Origin: Thalassia testudinum
Lineage: Eukaryota > Streptophyta > Magnoliopsida > Alismatales > Hydrocharitaceae
Assembly: GCA_037157565.1 (NCBI GenBank)
Contig: JAZHRO010000002.1
Span: 33,686,501 to 33,750,500 of the forward strand
Length of the DNA stretch: 64,000 nt
Direction of reading: 5' to 3'
Shown piece by piece: positions 42,858 through 53,460 of this stretch. Both the position numbers and the translations under genes were made by a program. The notes under the pieces were generated by a model, which searched no databases, was not told the DNA's origin, and saw only the letters and a list, made by a program, of their open reading frames with translations. Each line of letters opens with the position of its first letter. Within the stretch, counting starts at the first letter, position 1.

Positions 42858-44568
42858 TGTTGAAGCTGCGGGTTACTACACTATCATATTTCGTTTTGAA
42901 AAACCTGTCGTCGTAGTTTGAAAGCAAAGAACTCATGTTCAACAAATAAAATTTGTATCGGAATAGAAATCCCAGGTCGAACTCAAGGAGGTAGATGTTT
43001 GATTAAAAATATGTGTTTGTTTCATTTGTCACAAAGCAGAATAATTGATTAGAAACTATTTATCTATTTACAATAAATAGAAGAGAGAGAGAATATTATA
43101 AACAAAAATTGAAAAGAGATGTAGAATGAACATGGAATTCATTGTCAAAGAGATTGTTCGTTACACTACTCATTACGACTAGAAAGTAGAAACTGATTAC
43201 ACTAGAAAGCAGTAAATTTGTTCTAAAAAGCATTAAAATTCTACTCTAGAAAGTTGAAAAGAGGAATGGGAGAGAGAAGTTATCCTCCTTGACGATCTCT
43301 TGGAGGACGAGCTGGACAAGATGCTGCCTGGAAGACGGAGGATGGAGCGGGAAGAAGGAGGTCGAGGTAGGAGGAATGAGAATGGGGCAACACGTCATTT
43401 TCGCAAGATTCGCTTCCGAAATGAGGGCGAAAATTTGATTTTATCTCCCGAGGAGCATCCCGGGTGTGGGACAAGCTTCTCTTGAGCTTTGGAGAAAGAG
43501 AGAAGAGAAGGAAGGGATGAAAATTTCATATGGAGGGGTCTCCTTTTATAGTTGCAAGGAGTGAGGGCAATTTGGTCTTTTTAATTTGAAAAAATTAATT
43601 CAGAACCTTTAGTGACGGATAAATCCGTCGCTAAAGGTCCGAACATGGCCTTCGTGGGTGGCGCTTGGCCCGCTCACCTCCCACGTGTGAAACACGCATT
43701 CACGTTCTTAAAATTTCAACTGTTCGATCGCGAGATCGAACGGTTGAGATGCATCCTCGCCACGCCTCAGATGCCGCTCGCCAGCGTCTGATCCCGTGTT
43801 ATGTGCGGGCGTCTGATGAAGCGTGCTTGCTATCGAGCACGTGCGACCACTCGATCGCGATTAAGCGGTCAATCGCGCCTCCTCGCCGCACCTCAGCTGT
43901 CGCTCGCCAAGGCTCGAATGCCTGCCTCTTCATCACGTAAGCGTGTTCGACCAACGCACTACAAGCGCGTTTGTGTCACGCTTGTCCTTTGTGCGTGTGC
44001 GTCCACAGCCGTTGGATGATCATAAACAGCAGAGAAGCGGCGATCAGATTGAAAAAGAGGAGAGGCGGGTGCAGTGGCCGGTTGGGCGGCTATGATGGCA
44101 CCACGTGGCACCATCTTGGCCGTCCATCTTCTGGATAATGTAGATGGTGCCACAAATGTCGGATTGAGTCAATTTTCATGCTGTTAGGCTACGATTGTCA
44201 ATCCGAATCCATCCGTGTGGTCAGATTTATCGTCTAAAGTGCGGATTCACACCATCTTGGCCCTTGATCTTCTAGGATTCCTCGGTCTCTATCTGATGCT
44301 ACAGATGTCTGATTAGGGCGATCTTGGAGTCGTTGAACTCCAATCTTTGCCCTGATCACATCTATACAGTTGGATCTTCTATCTGAGGCCCTGATAAAAG
44401 TTTTCCCTGTCCCTAAACATAAAAGGAGACAATTAACCTCCATTTTATTCAAACTAATCTAAATGCAAGATGATGCATGCTATGCAATATTTATAGTATA
44501 TAATGCAATTCTATGCTTAAGAACATGCATAAATAGACATCTTATGTAATATAAACATGTTTATATCA
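42858..44568 (-). repeat. 3' LTR of element D
   Basis: In element orientation TGATATAAACATG to GCTTCAACA. It contains the U3 palindrome (43605-43638: 15-bp arms, one mismatch, loop TAAA) and TATA (43542-43551). Confidence 0.92.
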
Positions 44569-44604
44569 CACCCCCATGCCTACTTTTGCTAGTCCCTAGC
44601 AAAA
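44569..44604 (-). promoter_or_regulatory. Terminal polypurine tract and hairpin, element D
   Basis: TTTTGCTA-GGGAC-TAGCAAAA (44584-44604), followed in element orientation by GGCATGGGGGTG at the LTR edge. Confidence 0.78.
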
Positions 44605-45795
44605 ACTATATGCTATTTATAAAAGAATTAGGTTGGATTATTTAGGCATAAGTTATTTTCAATCATTAAAAAAATGTTTACCTAGGATCTGAACTTTCAA
44701 AGACACAACAGTGCCTGGGTATCTGCCAAAATGCAGACCGCCTCAAGCCCTCGCCTTATTCAAAGAAAATTTTCTCTCTTTTTCTTCTTTTCTAATTTTT
44801 TTGGATTTTCGAGTTTAGGGTTTAAGAGTGGCTTTCTACGGCCATTCAACTCACCCAAGATTTGACGAGAATCCTAAGTTCTAAGCATCTTATTGTGAAT
44901 GTGATAGACTCGTTGATCGACAGTTAAAACGGACTTCGGATTTCTACGCCTCTAGGTGACCTTAAAAAGAGAATTCTGCCTAAAGGTGTATCTTTACAAC
45001 TGATAGCTTTCTCCCTACTTTTATTTTTATGGGGTTAATACAAGGGTGAATCCATTGTATATTTCCCCGGTTTATTCTACTTCTCCGCTTCTTCCTAAGT
45101 GTTTTGGGAATTTTCAGTGCATTTATTAAGCTGGGTTCTAGACAACCGGTCGATGAGCTGTTACCACCGACAACTTGCCAACCATACTCGTGCGGCGAAG
45201 TGCGGCTTATTTCTTTTGTTTTCTTTTTTTCTTTTCTCCTTTTCTTTTTCTTTTCTTTTTGACTTTCTTTTCTCTAGGTGGCTTCTTTGCTCTATGATTT
45301 ACCTAAAGGCAGCAAAAAGTGAATGGTCTAGTGACTGGGCTCTAAACAACCTACCTATGGCTATTACCCACGATAACTTGCTAGCCATATCACCCTAGAA
45401 GGTTCATTAGCTACCCAATTTCCGCTAGAACCACCGATTAACGAGTTAGTGACAAGATAGTGTGTAGATGCTTTAGGCTTAAAGTTCCCTAAAATCAGAG
45501 GGCGGGTTGATAAGTTGTGTACTTATCACCCAAACTTATTTACTCAAATTAAAATAAAATTCAGGTTGGCGAGGACTCGAAAAATAAATCCACATTTTAG
45601 TGGATACACAGGCTGATTAAGTCCGAAGACCTGAAGGGTCTTCGTGTTCATATCATAATGTAATATTTCCTAAAATTGAAAATTTTCTTAAACCCAAGTT
45701 CTCTTTCCTAATTCCAAATTTTTTTTAATATATATAAATAATAGAAAATAAAACAAATCTACGGAGCTGACAAGTAAATTCAGAGATGAATATTC
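44605..45795 (-). other. 3' untranslated region of element D
   Basis: No gene. It has a pyrimidine-rich plus-strand tract (45205-45290) and a phrase of about 26 bp occurring twice (near 45165-45197 and 45366-45397), with core ACTTGC(C/T)A(A/G)CCATA. Confidence 0.6.
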
Positions 45796-45831
45796 GCCCC
45801 CCCATGCCTATCTAATGCAATGTCCTCATTG
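45796..45831 (-). promoter_or_regulatory. Internal polypurine tract with hairpin, element D
   Basis: In element orientation CAATG-AGGA-CATTG (45818-45831), then ATAGGCATGGGGGGGCG. Same module as A, C, E and F although D has no pol. Confidence 0.75.
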
Positions 45832-46077
45832 TATTAAAAAGACATAAAACACAGTGAAATAGAGTAGAAAGCACCTGAATTGCGTGAATGTTGGGTCTGC
45901 TCTGAGATAAACAAAAACTGTATACGTGCTGAATTTAGTGCCTTCAGTTAGGCACACTATACAAAACAGAGAAATAAAGAATTCACAGGTGCAAATCAGA
46001 ATCAGAATAAAAAGAAGAAACCTCTGACCTGCCAGCAAATGTCCACAAATGTGGACCAGATTATGGTGTAGACCCAT
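45826..46077 (-). CDS. Element D small ORF with a hydrophobic segment, related to the A extra ORF
   Basis: An 83-codon frame on the minus strand. It starts MGLHHNLVHICGHLLAGQRF and continues with a strongly hydrophobic segment (FLLFILILICTCEFFISLF, then CIVCL) that would suit a membrane helix. The first part matches GVGLHHQLVRICGSLIL in element A (13320-13370 region). It probably belongs to the end of a longer degenerate frame starting near 47661. The function and the real start are unknown. It ends overlapping the internal polypurine hairpin. Confidence 0.5.
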   Translation of the reverse strand: MGLHHNLVHICGHLLAGQRFLLFILILICTCEFFISLFCIVCLTEGTKFSTYTVFVYLRADPTFTQFRCFLLYFTVFYVFLIQ

Positions 46078-46690
46078 ACCCCATAATCGAGAATATCTAA
46101 GGTTCTAGATAAAAATTACCCAAAACATAAAATCAGTACGCAAGCGGGGTCGGGCCTGCGATTTATGAGGATGCAACCAAGACCAAAGAGTCAGGTTACA
46201 GAGAATTCGATATCGAAAGGGTAATCAATGAATGTATGCTTGGGTTGAACATCCTCAGAACAAATGTCATAAGGGTTTTGGTTTGATGGTTTTAGATGAA
46301 TTGAAACCCTTAGACTTAGTCCTCTATTTCCTCCAAAGTTTGCTTCCCTAATCAGAACTTCCCAGCTTTTGTTCTCCTCATTCAGAATGTCAAGTTTCGG
46401 GACCTCCTACATATTAATCACCCCGTCTAAAATTTCCAAGTCTAAAAGATGTGGTTGAATCAGAAATGACTTGGGTCTAGTTATCTCAAAAATAGAATCA
46501 TCGATAAGCTCAATGGGGTATACTGACAATCAGGGCATTGGATTGAATCCTCTAGAAAATGCGATTCTGGATCCATAATGTGAGGCCCAATAAGATCAGT
46601 TTCCTCAGTTATTAGGCAATCAAATGATCTATCAGATTCCTCAAGCCCAATCGTCTTACAAAAAGCGTGTTCTGTAAACTCATGTGAGAC

Positions 46691-47661
46691 TTAGCAAATT
46701 GAATCTTCACGATCAGAATCAAAGAAATCCAAATCCATATTAATGTATGTCCCAAAATCATCTGTCATTTTTTGGTCCTTGGAGACATACGTTTCCCCAT
46801 ACCCTGGCTCAAGGATTTTAGGTGAAGAAATCAGATCATCCTTAATTTGTTGCTCTAATTCAATCTGGTCAATCTCATAACACGTGTCCCCCCCAATAGG
46901 TGCCTGAGCGGGTTCTAACATTGGCTCTCTTGAAGGGGGTTCATCTTGGGAATCATCCCACAATTGAATTAAAGAAACCACAAATCTCATTCTCAATTTC
47001 GTTAACTTCCCAAGTAGAAACTCACCTAGGTTCTTATTTTTAACATCCTGGAGCCAATCCAACAAATACTTGTTCAAATCATCAATCAACTCAATCAGGG
47101 GCTTCAATTTTTCAATGCAAGGTATTGGCTAAACTTCTAAAGATTGTATGATATTCCTCAAGTTAGCCAGAACCTTATCTTGAACCTAGTTAACCTGAAC
47201 CAAATGACTTGGTTCAGGGTTGGGCGAGTTTGGGATCAGTGCAGAGGAGATAACGAATTGAGATTCGTTATACCCTTCCTGATAATAGGTTATTTTAGAT
47301 TGTTCAAAAGTTGGTGATGACCTAGAGACAATGTAATTAGAGGATGGGTAAGGATCAATGTATCCTCCTTGATTGTAGATCATATTAGGCTGTCCATGAA
47401 GGGTGGTGATCTATAATCGATGTGGCTCTGAGAAGGATAGAAATTACAATCATAGTGTTCAGGGTTAGACCCTAAACATAGAGGTTCGAAACTATATCCC
47501 CAATTAGAATTATCCCAACTAACTGATAGTTGATTACAGTACGAGTCGGGATAATCGTCATGTTGAGGATAACTCAAAATAGGACGGAAAGAGTGGGAAA
47601 GCGTATAAAATGTGGAAAGATTCATGAGAGATGGGAGGAAGAAAGGTGCCCTGTAATACAA
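46691..47661 (-). pseudogene. Element D main ORF, unknown protein, broken
   Basis: Three consecutive pieces on the minus strand form one ancestral frame of about 320 codons. 47661-47380 is rich in Tyr/Ser/Pro/Asp (for example HDDYPDSYCNQLSVSWDNSN). 47383-47186 (YNQGGYIDPYPSSNY, YYQEGYNESQ) is one base out of register with the first. 47107-46691 is in register with the second but separated by two stops; it holds a leucine-rich helical segment (LIELIDDLNKYLLDWLQDV) and an acidic tail (MDLDFFDSDREDS). There is no capsid, zinc knuckle, protease or polymerase motif. The Tyr/Asn-rich wording faintly recalls the linker region of A gag (YSNTYNPGW), which is only an impression. Confidence 0.55.
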
Positions 47662-48781
47662 GCAATCAAACCTATCCTTAAGTGTGCTAACCTAAAGACC
47701 TATAGACTCCCAGAACCCGTCTTGAGATAAAGAAACGATTTGATCTACTTCTGTCTGTTCAATCCAACCAGTTAGGATGGATTGGGGAGAAGGTTCTTCC
47801 GTCAGCTTACGCCTCCGATTCCTAGTGTACCCCCCAACCGCGATTGTTTGATTCTACTCCCCTAGCTAGACATCAGATTGAACAGTAGAAATAGACTAAT
47901 AAAAAATAATCTCATTCTGCGCTCCGAAGAGCGAGTCTAATCCTTAAGGCCAACGTCTACTCTATTTTATTTAGGGCTAGGTTTGAATGTGCTTTGGAAT
48001 GTGATGGGCCGTTTATCTGGGTTGTGCCCTTAATGATTGATTGATGTGTGTGTGAGTGCACAACCAATGATTTTCAAGCAAGATTATTTTCGATGCGATG
48101 AATTTTAGGATTCAAATCTTGCTTAATAGCTTTTAGGATTCAACTTTAGGTATTTTCAAACAAGTTTTGTTGGAACACCAAGTTTTGAAAGCACAGGTGA
48201 AGATGTTTTCCTTTGAAGCTTAAAAGAATGTGGAGTGCCTGGTAAATCCCTAAGAGTTGAACCTAAGCGGCAGCTACTTGATGAGTTGATTTTAATTGAA
48301 GTGGTGCGACCCAATCAACTCAAACAATTGGCCTGTTGCACCACTTAATTATGCACACAAGTGATTACCTAATCTGATTTCTACTCAATTATGTGTTTGG
48401 ATGTGTGTACCGGTTCCAAAGATTGGTTTACCGATTGAGTTTGAAAATCAGATAAGGCAGTGTACCTCTATGAGATTTTTTATTTTTTTCTTTTTAAATG
48501 TGGAGGTTGAGGTAGGTGTGGGTGTTAAACAAACAAACAAAACTAACCTTAGAGTTTATAAGAACACCTAGGTTGATTGATGTTAGTGTTATTATGTGGT
48601 AAAATGAAAACTAATGGGTGGGAGATGGGGGATAACTTACAGAACCTTTAACAATACTTTGCTCCATTCTACTACTTTTGCTCGTCTCAGAAGAGTACCT
48701 GCAATCACAATAAGAAAGGAGAGAAGTGAGGTAAATGATTCGTAAGTTGGAAAACGTGAGAAAAAATCAAAGAGCATCACT
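47662..48781 (-). other. Leader of element D
   Basis: AT-rich untranslated leader between PBS and the main ORF. I see nothing recognisable in it. Confidence 0.5.
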
Positions 48782-48799
48782 TCCCCAGCAACGGCACCA
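48782..48799 (-). other. Primer-binding site of element D
   Basis: In element orientation tggtgccgttgctgggga, two transitions away from the E site. Confidence 0.82.
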
Positions 48800-48802
48800 A
48801 AA

Positions 48803-50455
48803 TGTTGAAGCTATGGGTTACTACGCTATCGTATTTGGTTTTGAAAAACCTGTTGTCGTAGTTTGAAAGTGAAGAACTCGTGTTCAACAAATAAAATTTG
48901 TACCAGAATAGAAATCTCGTGTCGAACTTAGGGAGGCGGATGTTTGATTAAAAATATGCATTTGTTTTATTTGTCACGAAGCAGAATAATTAATTAGAAA
49001 CTATATATCTATTTACAATAAATAGAAGAGAGAGAGAGAGAGAATATTACAAACAAAAATAAAAAAAGAGATGTAGAATGAACATGAAATTCATTATCAA
49101 AGAGATTGTTCGCTACACTACTCATTACAACTAGAAAGCAGAAAATGATTACACTAGAAAGCAGTACATTTATTCTAGAAAGCATTAAAATTCTACTCTA
49201 GAAAGCTGAAAAGAGGAATGGGAGAGAGAAGTTATCCTCCTCAACGATTGCTTGGAGGACGAGCTGAACGAGACGCTGCCTGGAAGACGGAGGATGGAGC
49301 GGGAAGAAGGAGGTCGAGGCAGGAGGAATGAGAACGGGGCAGCACGTCGTCATCGTCGCAGGATCCACTTCTGAAATGAGGGCGAAAATTTGACTTTATC
49401 TCTCGAGGAGCATCCTGGGTGTGGGACATACTTCTCTTGAGCTTTGGAGAGGGAGATAAGAGAAGGAAGGGATGAAAATTTCGTATGGAGGGGGTCTCCT
49501 TTTCTAGTTGCAAGGAGTGAGGGCAATTTGATCTTTTTAATTTGAAAAACATTAATTCTGAACCTTTAGTGACAGATAAATCCATCACTAAACATCCAAG
49601 CGTGACCTTAGTGGGCGGTGCTCGTGCACCCACTCGCCTCCCGCATGTGAAACGTGCATTCACATTCTTAAAATCTTGGCAGTTCGATCGTGAGATCGAA
49701 CAACTGAGAAGCATCCACGCCGCACCTCAGCTGCCACTTGCCCACGTCTGATCCCATGTTACGCGCGGATGTCTGATGGAGCATGTGCACTATCGAGCCC
49801 GTGCGACCGCTCGATCGCGATCAAGCGATCAATCGTGCCTCCTCGCTGCACCTCAGCTGCCGCTCACCATTGCTCGAATGCCTACCTCTTCATCACGTAA
49901 GTGCATTTGTGTCGCGCTTGTGTTTTGTGTGCACGCGTCCATAGCCTTTGGATGATCATCCAGCAGTGGAGAAGCGACGATCAGATTGAAGAAGAGGAGC
50001 CATCTTAGCCGTCCATCTTCTGGATGATGTAGATGGTGCCACGGTTGTCTGATTGAGTCAATTTTCATGACGTTAGGCTACGATCATCAATCTGAATCCA
50101 TCCGTGCAGTCAAATTTGTCGTCTGAAGTGTGGATTCACACCATCTTGGCCCTTGATCTTCTAGGGTTCCTTGGTCTATATCTGATGCTACAGATGTCTG
50201 ATTAGGGTGATCTTGGAATCGTTGAACTCCAATCGTCACCCTGATCACATCTGTACTGTTGGATCTTCGATCCGAGACCCGATAAAAATTTGCCTTGACC
50301 ATGAACATAAAAGGAGACAATTAACTTCCATTTTATTCAAACTAATCAAATGCAAGATGATGCATGCTTTGCAATATTTATAGTATGTAATGCAATTCTA
50401 TGCTTAAGAACATGCATAAATAGACATCTTATATAACATTAACATGTTTACATTA
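48803..50455 (-). repeat. 5' LTR of element D
   Basis: Homologous to 42858-44568. Its terminal TG has become TA (CATTA at 50451-50455). TATA is changed to CTAGAAAAGG (49498-49507) and the U3 palindrome is decayed (49564-49596), so this copy's promoter is probably dead. Confidence 0.9.
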
Positions 50456-50460
50456 GTGAT

Positions 50461-51815
50461 CAGGGAGTTGAGGTGGAGGTCGTAGGGTGGTTGGCGAGGT
50501 GGATGGAGGTGCGAATCGACGGGAGCACCTCGTCGGAGGTATCGCCGGAGGTGGAGAAGGTCACGGTGGTCAGTGGCGTCAGTGGGTCATTTTGGGAAAT
50601 AAAGAGGGGGAAAGAAAGTGTGAGAGAGAGAGAATCTAAAAACCCAATTCTATGGGACAAAAGGGATAGGGGATCCACGTCGGAATGGCTGCCGACTGTG
50701 GGGAAGACAAAGCTCCGTAGATGAGGCGGCGGTGAAAATGGGACAGAGGCGACGTCGGCCGGTGTTGCACGACGCAAAGGATGGAGAGGAAGAATACCCG
50801 ACCACTGGTATTGTGGTTGGGTGACGAGTGAGTGAGGGAGAAACCACCGGAGCTTGCGGAGATTGTGGCCGATGAGGGAGAGAGGAATATAGGGAGAACC
50901 GGCCCAATTTCAAGCTTGGGGAATGAGGTTGGATCTAGGGCTCCTTTTATAGGTCATTTGGAGAGGGATTTGTGCTTGGAAACAAAGCTTCCAAGCAAGG
51001 CAGGGTCGCCGGAGTTGGAAGCCGTTAGGATACCCATGTCTCTTATGCGTTTGCACAAGAGATTGGGAAAGAATCTGGGATCAAAGATGGGTTCAGAAGA
51101 GAGAGAATTTCTCAGAGAATCTCCCTTCCAATTTTGGAAGAGATTCTCTGAGCAATCAGGGAGAACTCTGAGACAATTAACTTTGTAAGGGTTTCTGAAA
51201 GTTATGGGTAGAGATGTAATCAGGTTGGACTTATTTGCAAATTAGGTCAAGATGATTTCCCCTTATGTCCAAATTTTGGTACAAATCTAATTTGGACATA
51301 AGGAATCCAATGGTGAAGTTAGATTTTGGGTTTGGCCACGTTTTACTGGGAAATTTATGCAAAAACCCAATTTAGGGTAAATATCTGTCTATGACCCCAT
51401 TCTAGGTCAAGATGGGTTCTAATAGCCAAATTAAAGGTTCTAAATCTTAGAGAATATTTTTATATGATTTTTAGAGGGTTTAGGTAAATTTTATCTTGAC
51501 CAGAGCCTTGGTTAACCAAGTGGGTCTGTTTTAAGGTTTCAAGAAGTCATTTAATTCACAGGATACAGACAAACCTTTTTCTGCCTGATCCAACCCACTT
51601 ATTATCTTATTAAGACCCTTTGACCTTTGTTTAGCCCTTAAGAAAACCCGTTGTTGTATTGCATTGGTAAAATTACAGTTTTACCCTTAGTTTCTTGTTT
51701 CACTCTCAGAAAGGTTATGTAGTGAATTAGGACATTCAATTGGTTATGTAGGAGTATTTATTCTCCCAATTGGGTCAAAATGAGCTAGTCATGGCTCATG
51801 ATGGTGTTCCCATCA
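50461..51815 (-). repeat. 3' LTR of element F, inner part
   Basis: It continues the LTR cut at 42857. In element orientation it starts TGATGGGAACACCATCATG, an inverted repeat like the E LTR start. TATA is CTATAAAAGG on the minus strand (50943-50953). Confidence 0.87.
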
Positions 51816-53404
51816 TACTCTCATGCCTAGCTTTTGCTAGTCCCTTAACAAAATTTTAAGGTTTTAACTTTGATTCTAGACCATGTAATCTTTTTGATGC
51901 TCAAAATTGTGATGTGTGCTTTCTTCTGTAGATTAGGTTAGAATGCTGATAGTAGGCCTAGAGGTACTCAAGTACCAACCAAGGTGTGGACCTAACCAGC
52001 TCTAGCCTCAGTTTGCTGCGAAGGTTTTTAAGGCCCACATGAACTATACTAAGGTTCATTGGACTCCACTGTTAAAGCACCCGTGCTTGTAACATATTTT
52101 AGCCTCGGTTCAGTTTGCAGTGCATTTTTTTGTGAGAGGTAGAGGAATTTTCTTTTTGGAGAGTTTTCTCTCTCTTTTCTTATTATTTCTAGCTTTAGAT
52201 TAGCTTCTCAACACAGTCTGTATCAGATTCCTAGTCCCCATCATCAATCCTTGAAGGGTCCCTGGAAATCGATGCTTCGAGATAGCACCACCCATGGCAA
52301 CCCCCAGAACCCTGGCTTTCGAGATTTCTAGATAATCCCGCCCATGGCATTCTGTAGCTAAATCTTGACCCTGGCAATCGACATCTCGTGATAATGTCGC
52401 CCATGGCATCTGAACCAACACAGGGTGCTTACATGCCCCCTATAGGATATGTAGATATCCTAGGAGACAAGCACCAAGGAGACGATATCTTATTGCGCAT
52501 CTTTGAGGGGAATTTTCTACCTCTCAGCGTCGGGAACTCGTTCAAATCAACTTGCGTTGATCAGCCGCTCCTAATCTAGGTGACTTTTTCATAATGATTT
52601 AAATGCATTTGCGTGATTTTTTATACTTATGGCACTGAACTAGACTATGTGTGAATTGGGGTGCTTAGGTTACCAAGTCCTGCAAATCAGAGGTCAATTA
52701 ACGAGGCCAAATACTCCCTAAGCCTTAGACCTAATACTTAAGCTTCGCATTTTCCCCAACCTCATAAGGATTATCCAGATCTTAGCAGATACTTGAATTT
52801 TTATGCCTAGGAGTATAGCCCAAGAGGCCTAAAATCAGCATTCCTACTAATCTCTTCTGTGTTTCGTTAGCACTTTTTGCCTTTCATTTTATTTTTCTTG
52901 ATATGGTTTAGAACTCAGTTAATTCCTTAATTTCTTACTAATGACTCTCTTTTCTTTTTCTTTTCAACGTGTGCTCCTTTTTGACAATTTTCACTTTTCC
53001 CCTTTTCTTCCTCAAAATTGATATACCCTCAAAATTTTCTCTCCTCCCATTTTTCTGTTCCTTTTCAAGAATTTTTTCAATTTTTTGGTGTTTTTAAATA
53101 TGTGATTTTTTTGATGAAACCTTTTCTTATGAGATGATTTTCACGGCGTTTTGCACTTTCATACCCCCCCATGCCTACGATTTGCAATGTCCCCATTGTA
53201 AATTAGGTGGGTTCAAGTTTAGCTTAGATCATTCATTAGAATAGGTTATGGATCGATGAACGGGTCGAGGTGACTGTTGCGGACAATTTCAAGCTCGGGT
53301 ACGGGTACTTGAGGTCAGGTCGGCTGTTCTAATGGATGAACCCTAAAGTGCAATATGAATTCAGCATAGGAATGTCAAGAAAGGTTTCAGGTTTTTCAAC
53401 AATG
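51816..53404 (-). other. 3' untranslated region of element F
   Basis: The terminal hairpin (51832-51853) and PPT (51816-51826, degraded to GGCATGAGAGTA) adjoin the LTR. Three conserved units lie at about 52259-52409, a pyrimidine-rich plus-strand tract at about 52860-53140, and the internal polypurine tract with CAATG-GGGA-CATTG at 53163-53198. No gene is seen. Confidence 0.65.
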
Positions 53405-53420
53405 ATGGGTTGCCTCCCGT
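53405..53420 (-). promoter_or_regulatory. Conserved post-coding stem-loop, element F
   Basis: In element orientation ACGGG-AGGCAA-CCCAT. The stem has one C/A mismatch compared with E. It lies 41 bp after the pol stop and is preceded by GGCGTAAAACTCAGCACTTA. Confidence 0.6.
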
Positions 53421-53460
53421 TAAGTGCTGAGTTTTACGCCATTGGTTGGGCGCAATGAGC

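Larger units (their letters stand above)
42858..50455 (-). mobile_element. Element D: non-autonomous LTR element of family B without gag or pol
   Basis: The perfect duplication gtgat is at 42853-42857 and 50456-50460. The 3' LTR is 42858-44568 (1711 bp), the 5' LTR is 48803-50455 (1653 bp), the PBS is 48782-48799 and the PPT is 44569-44578. The internal region is 4.2 kb. No gag, protease, RT or integrase motif is found on either strand. The coding-like part (about 47661-45826) is described separately. Hand-counted LTR divergence is about 10% over 310 bp. Confidence 0.93.

Noticed and set aside
49241..49714. A 157-codon minus frame in the D 5' LTR
   Set aside because: The equivalent region of the other family-B LTRs is broken by stops, and the frame crosses the TATA region and the U3 palindrome.
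50460..51188. Frames on both strands to the right of element D (for example 50832-51188)
   Set aside because: The region aligns with the inner part of the E-type LTR of element F; no protein family is recognisable.
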